From Sorghum bicolor (taxonomy: Eukaryota; Streptophyta; Magnoliopsida; Poales; Poaceae), in contig NC_012875.2 of the NCBI RefSeq assembly GCF_000003195.3, positions 16,094,248 through 16,158,247 of the forward strand: a stretch of 64,000 bases of DNA, written 5' to 3'. Of this stretch, positions 60,044 to 64,000 are shown piece after piece. Each line of letters opens with the position of its first letter. Position 1 is the stretch's first letter. The notes under the pieces are model-generated. The model saw only the letters and a program-made list of their open reading frames with translations, did not search any database and was not told the DNA's origin. A program made the translations under genes and the position numbers.

Positions 60044-60105
60044 ATGATGTCGTTTACCATGGCTACTATGCTAACTGTCATCATCCGGCTGCGGACGATG
60101 AATAG
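60044..60105 (+). CDS. Putative terminal coding exon inside T3 LTR, exon b
   Basis: 62 bases after GTTGCAG. In phase with exon a it reads DDVVYHGYYANCHHPAADDE then TAG. The first Cys of CxxC is Tyr here, so this copy may be inactive. Exon length and acceptor are the same in all four LTR copies. Confidence 0.55.
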
Positions 60106-60465
60106 ATCATGGGCATGATCACCTCCTTTATCTTCGGTTGTGCTTTTATGGGTTGACTGTGAATCTGGCATGTAATTAAACTGAGTGTGTGTTGGTTTTA
60201 AAACTACTTTGCTTCCGCTACTAAACTGGTTTGTAATAACTTCATTTGAACTCTGATGTGTTGTAAAACTATGTTCTGTGATGAATGTATGTAATCTGTG
60301 ATGGCGATGCTTGATCATGTACGATCTTGGTTGTATGTTGGTTGGATCAAGGTCTTTTGAGATTTCGTTGGACTACCAGGTTTATATAGGTTCAAGTCCA
60401 TTGGCTTGACTGCTTTGTGGTCGCTAATTCACTTGAATTCTTATAAATTGGACGGTTCTGTTACA

Positions 60466-63400
60466 ATACGGTCATGGGGGAACCGTAGATCCCGTAACTG
60501 GGTTCTAGATTGGGGCCTAGAAATCTCAAGAGCAGCAGAGAGGCTAGTTCATGCACGAGCAGAGGTTGCATCTGGTCTCTTCAAGCCCAATACAGAGAAG
60601 GATGAACTCACATACACCCTTGAAAATCCAGAACATGGCGGGCGTACGAGAGGGTATGGGGCAGTTTCATGGTACCATTCCTTCCCAGCTGATCAAGGAA
60701 CTTATAGAAGCCTTCAGAAAAAGAAGGAGGAGGCAGAGCAGATTTGCAAGTTGGAGGAGTTTGTGCATAGCTCACAAGAGCATGAAAGAAGTCGAGAAGA
60801 ATGGATGAAGGAGGAGATCAAGAGGCAAGTGCAAGCATCAATTAGTTCCTTGATAAGAGGGGGGGCTACATCATCACAGCCGGTAGACATCAACATTAGC
60901 CCCCTAGGTCAGTTGAAGAGCAGCTGTGCCTCCACGGAAGTACCAACCGCCCAAGCTGACGTGAAGCTACGGTTCCCCGTGGATGACCTCACAGAACTAG
61001 TTAATTCGTGTGAGCTACACATTCTAGAAGGAACCGGGGCGAAGAAGGTGGTGGTCGGTGTTGTAAATGCTATCGACCGGACGAGAACACCAAGAATCCA
61101 TGGTCAACTGGTACCAGAAGGATATGCTCGTGTCTCAGTGGATAGGGTGGAGAGTGGTTGTGCCAGCGTGCCTCTCGACATTGAAGGGGGAGATCGGGAG
61201 AAGACTCTAGGTAAGGCGGAGAAGACATTCATTTGTTGGCGTAAGCGCTTCATCATCATTCCTAGAGTCTCACCACCGCCACCTCGTCTTACTGATGATC
61301 AAGATCCTCAACATAGGTGCATGGATTCAAAAAACAATTTATTCGCTAACATCCTATTCAAAAACAATTTATTTTCTAACAATTTATTCGCTTACAACAC
61401 TTGTTGTTTTCCTAGCAGGGACATAAGTCCAAGTATTCTTTTCCCAGCGCATCATAGTGTTGTGGGCGGTGAAGATGAATTGGAGGATGCGACTGCAACC
61501 CCATCTCCTCCACAATGGTCTCCAACGCCGCCACGGGCCGCACCCACCCCGCCACTGCTTTCACCACCGCCTCGAACATGGTCTCCAACGCCGCCACGAG
61601 CCACACCGTCCCCGCCACCGCCACCGCCTCAAGCCAGTAAGAAGAGGTCCGCCCCAGCACCAAAGGCTTTAACACCAAAGAAGTAGGCTCAAGCTCCCTC
61701 TGGCTCTAAAGCAGCCAGTGAAAAGTTGTCTTATGAGAAGATTGACGAGGAGCTAATTGCATCGGTTACTTCAGATGTGAAAGCACACTTTGAAAAATGT
61801 AAAAAGGAATTTGAAGCGAAGCGAAACCCTGAAAAGCCATACCTCTACTTACCAAAAGGGGAGCTGAGGAAGAGGGTGGAAGAGCACAACCGGAAAATGT
61901 GCGAAGCTCAAAAGCCTCCGCCAAAGTCGGACTATGAACGCCAACTAATAAAAGTTGTAAAAGCTCAACCCGCCAAGAAGAAAGCAGGAAAGGGTGTTCT
62001 ACACCTCGGGGACACATCAAGACCTTTGTCCCCATTAATTGTGGCAGATCAGTATGGTTATAGAGGAAATCTAGAGAGCCCACTTTGTCTGAGATGGACT
62101 CACTTGAAAATTATTTCATTGAGAGCGGTCTCCCGTACTCCATGATTCAAAATATTGCTACTGGGCTAGAGTTTCCACGAGCGGAAGTAGTTGATGAATG
62201 GAGGAGAAATTTTGCACCGGGCAAGAGTCTAATGAACCCCAAGCACCTACATGTACTCGGTACGCAGATGTTTGCAATCAACAATTGGTGCATAGAGGCT
62301 TCTAAAGGCGGAGTTGATTGGATTTCTATTCGAATTCGAAACCATCACTACTTCTATGGTGATGACCTTATCTTAGTCCAGATGAGCGAATTACACTAGC
62401 TATGCCACATGGACACTCTGGACAAATCACTCATTAGCTGCTTTTGTTTCTAAGTATTTCTTTGTTTTTATTAAACTCTCCAACATGTCTATATAGTAGT
62501 AATCCTTAAACATGTACTTGTCGATGGACTCACTATATGCAGGCTCCAAATGACTGAGCTTAGATCCAAAAATGATAATACTCTTGGATTTGTTGATCCT
62601 TATGTCGTTTTCAAGGAGCCAAACCCTTTGGCGACTTGGAAATGACATGTGTACGAATCTTATGAGGTTCTTCGTGAAACAAAAAGATAAAAAAGAATAC
62701 TCTTCCCCTACAACTTCAAGTGAGTTATATATATAGTTAACATGCAAGTGTGCACCTTTAATTTTACTTAACCCTAATCTACGATTCATGTCTCTATGAG
62801 CAGCTTTCACTGGATACTCATAGTCATCAATCTTGCTGAAAGTAAGTTGGTAATCTATGACTCAATGAAGAAACCGCAACAAGATTATCAAGATATGATA
62901 GACATCATTCAAAGGTAATTTTGATCCATTGCATGCGTAAAGTAGACTAAGCTTGTATATATGCATACTTAACGATCCAACTCTCTTGTTTCAAATATAT
63001 CATTGGTTTAGGGTTTGGGAAAGAATCATTGTTCGGGAACATCTAACTCAACGTAGGGCGTCAATAAAGATAATACAACTACAAGTAAGTTTATCCTTCG
63101 TCAATGTACGTGGTATATCTTATATCTTGTCTTTTTTACGAGATAAATCTTTACATCCTACAGTGGATCTTGAGACACGAACCGAGGAACAACTTATGTG
63201 GATACTATGTTTGCGAGTATATTATGGCAGAAATAAATAGAATTCCTGAAGAATACCTCAGAGTATGTAACACAGGTCTCTTTTCATTTTCTCTCGAATT
63301 ACTATTGATAATCTTGATATAACTAATACCTTCTTTTAATTCAAATTGAAGACTGAATGGTTGAAGCAAAAACTCATGCAACATGAACAACTCCAAGCAA

Positions 63401-63519
63401 TACAAGAGGCAATAACAGGATTTCTTCGGGAACAAGTTATAAATCCAAGCGGCGAGTTCCACTATAATCCTAACGAGACGATGATTCCAAATAATGATGA
63501 TCATTTGTATGCTTTGTAG
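60466..63519 (+). pseudogene. CACTA En/Spm-type transposon gene with C-terminal Ulp1-like protease, 5'-truncated
   Basis: Directly follows the T3 LTR. The first part resembles the plant En/Spm transposase (Ptta) family: SRNWVLDWGLEISR, GLFKPNTEKDEL, PEHGGRTRGYG, FPADQGTYRS and a charged helix. A domain with CELHILEG and VPEGYARV, a Pro-rich linker and KLSYEKIDEELI follow. A 102-base intron (61317-61418) is likely. The Ulp1 (C48) part is in exons 62543-62719, 62804-62914, 63012-63084, 63164-63262 and 63352-63519: His at 62808 (FHW), Asp at 62859 (YDS), Cys at 63197 (NLCGYYVCEY). In-frame TAGs at 61684 and 62397, a frameshift near 62085, and TGA/TAA in the 62543 exon make it a pseudogene. Confidence 0.82.
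61317..61418 (+). other. Likely intron in CACTA gene
   Basis: GTGCATGG to CCTAGCAG, 102 bases and in frame either way. It interrupts an otherwise Pro/charged coding stretch with AT-rich sequence holding three CAATTTATT repeats. Confidence 0.6.
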
Positions 63520-63655
63520 ATCTTTGGATCATGAAGTACAACTTGTAATAGGTTTAGAGTATTAACTTTGGAGTACAATTTGTGCAATAATAGATTTGGA
63601 GAACAACTTCTACCTATTTATGTGCACATATATATATATAGTTATATAATTTAAT

Positions 63656-63732
63656 TATATATGCATAAAATAAGCTTATTGTCATATGCTGCTAGTATAT
63701 ATATGACAATAAGCTTATTTTATGCATATATA
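63656..63732. repeat. Perfect 32-base inverted repeat with 13-base loop
   Basis: Arms TATATATGCATAAAATAAGC... and its exact complement, with loop GCTGCTAGTATAT. A hairpin of this quality could be a foldback transposon remnant, subterminal transposon structure or small-RNA precursor. Confidence 0.9.
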
Positions 63733-63747
63733 TAGGGAAATTCCTTT

Positions 63748-63763
63748 CTACACGTACGTGTAG
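63748..63763. repeat. 16-base palindrome
   Basis: CTACACGTACGTGTAG, perfectly self-complementary, with an ACGT core like plant bZIP/bHLH sites. Confidence 0.85.
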
Positions 63764-64000
63764 TTACTCTCATCTTCAATAAATTACATTGTGTATGTAT
63801 TCATACTTGTTTATCAGTTTGAGTATGTTTATATACTCATATTAAGATACTCTAGATCTTACCACGTGAAAATTTTTCAAAAAAAATATATTTTAAATAT
63901 ATTACTAAAATGCCACTACTATATTATATACAATAAGTATAACCATATACTCTATGTATGCATGCATACTTAACATACATATCACTCTAAATGGTCTAGT

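Larger units (their letters stand above)
55943..60465 (+). repeat. 3' LTR of T3
   Basis: 4523 bases, TGTAACACTCC to GGTTCTGTTACA. It has the same architecture as 4543-9077 in reverse: GC-rich part 56600-57370, AT-rich middle, exon a and exon b. The following ATACG is the putative target sequence, but no matching copy is seen on the left because that end is rearranged. Confidence 0.93.
63520..64000. other. AT-rich 3' flank of the CACTA gene
   Basis: No gene. Contains a 32-base perfect inverted repeat (63656-63687 / 63701-63732) and a 16-base palindrome (63748-63763). No CACTA terminal repeat is seen before the window ends. Confidence 0.6.

Noticed and set aside
62427..62810. Minus-strand frame of 127 codons in the CACTA region
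   Set aside because: Antisense of Ulp1 exons and introns; the plus-strand reading explains it.
1..64000. CRISPR arrays, bacterial operons, tRNA or rRNA genes
   Set aside because: None visible. The repeats found are LTRs, target duplications and microsatellites of a plant genome.

Overview
The window is intergenic plant DNA. It consists almost wholly of nested, decayed transposable elements; I see no intact host gene, tRNA or rRNA. The element types are large-LTR chromodomain Ty3/gypsy elements, Athila-type gypsy relatives with the AAGCTTGGGGGAG signal, and a CACTA gene with a C48 protease. With GC-rich leaders, these suggest a grass genome (Poaceae), but I cannot name the species.

Layout. 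1-20270 plus 43658-43694 (minus strand) holds two tandem copies, T1 and T2, of a Tekay/Del-type chromovirus. They share the 4.5 kb LTR at 4543-9077, and T1 runs off the left edge. Each copy reads, on the minus strand: LTR, leader, an extra ORF ('ORF0'), gag-pol with chromodomain, polypurine tract, LTR. The T2 distal LTR is split by A1 (20271-43652; target duplication TTATG), a non-autonomous Athila-like element. A1 contains A2 (22124-30028; GTCCA) and A3 (34730-42628; ACGGG), both in the opposite orientation. Beyond the T2 LTR lies an Athila-ORF1-like gene with its own TATA box (45084-46946, minus). Next come a scrambled chromovirus LTR with one inverted end (46947-49826), a 5'-truncated fourth Athila-like element A4 (49827-53359), the pol remnant and 3' LTR of a third chromovirus T3 (53360-60465, plus), and a 5'-truncated CACTA En/Spm-type gene with a multi-exon Ulp1-like C-terminus (60466-63519).

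How the parts work together. No single element has an intact gag-pol. A1-A4 carry LTRs, a tRNA primer site, polypurine signals, an ORF of unknown function and a retropepsin-like region, but no visible reverse transcriptase or integrase, so they must have been mobilised in trans. T1 and T2 share stop codons and frameshifts, so the tandem pair was probably made by recombination or duplication of one already broken copy.

Most novel. Comparing the chromovirus LTR copies reveals two short segments inside the LTR whose differences are largely synonymous or conservative. They join in phase across a putative GC-AG intron and end in a CxxCxHP-containing tail (58791-58925 + 60044-60105; the same in T1, T2 and the scrambled copy). 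This looks like an LTR-encoded spliced protein. Second, ORF0 has a double-stranded-RNA-binding-like N-terminus, a charged coiled coil and an acidic tail. Both ORF0 and gag start directly at splice-acceptor-like sites.
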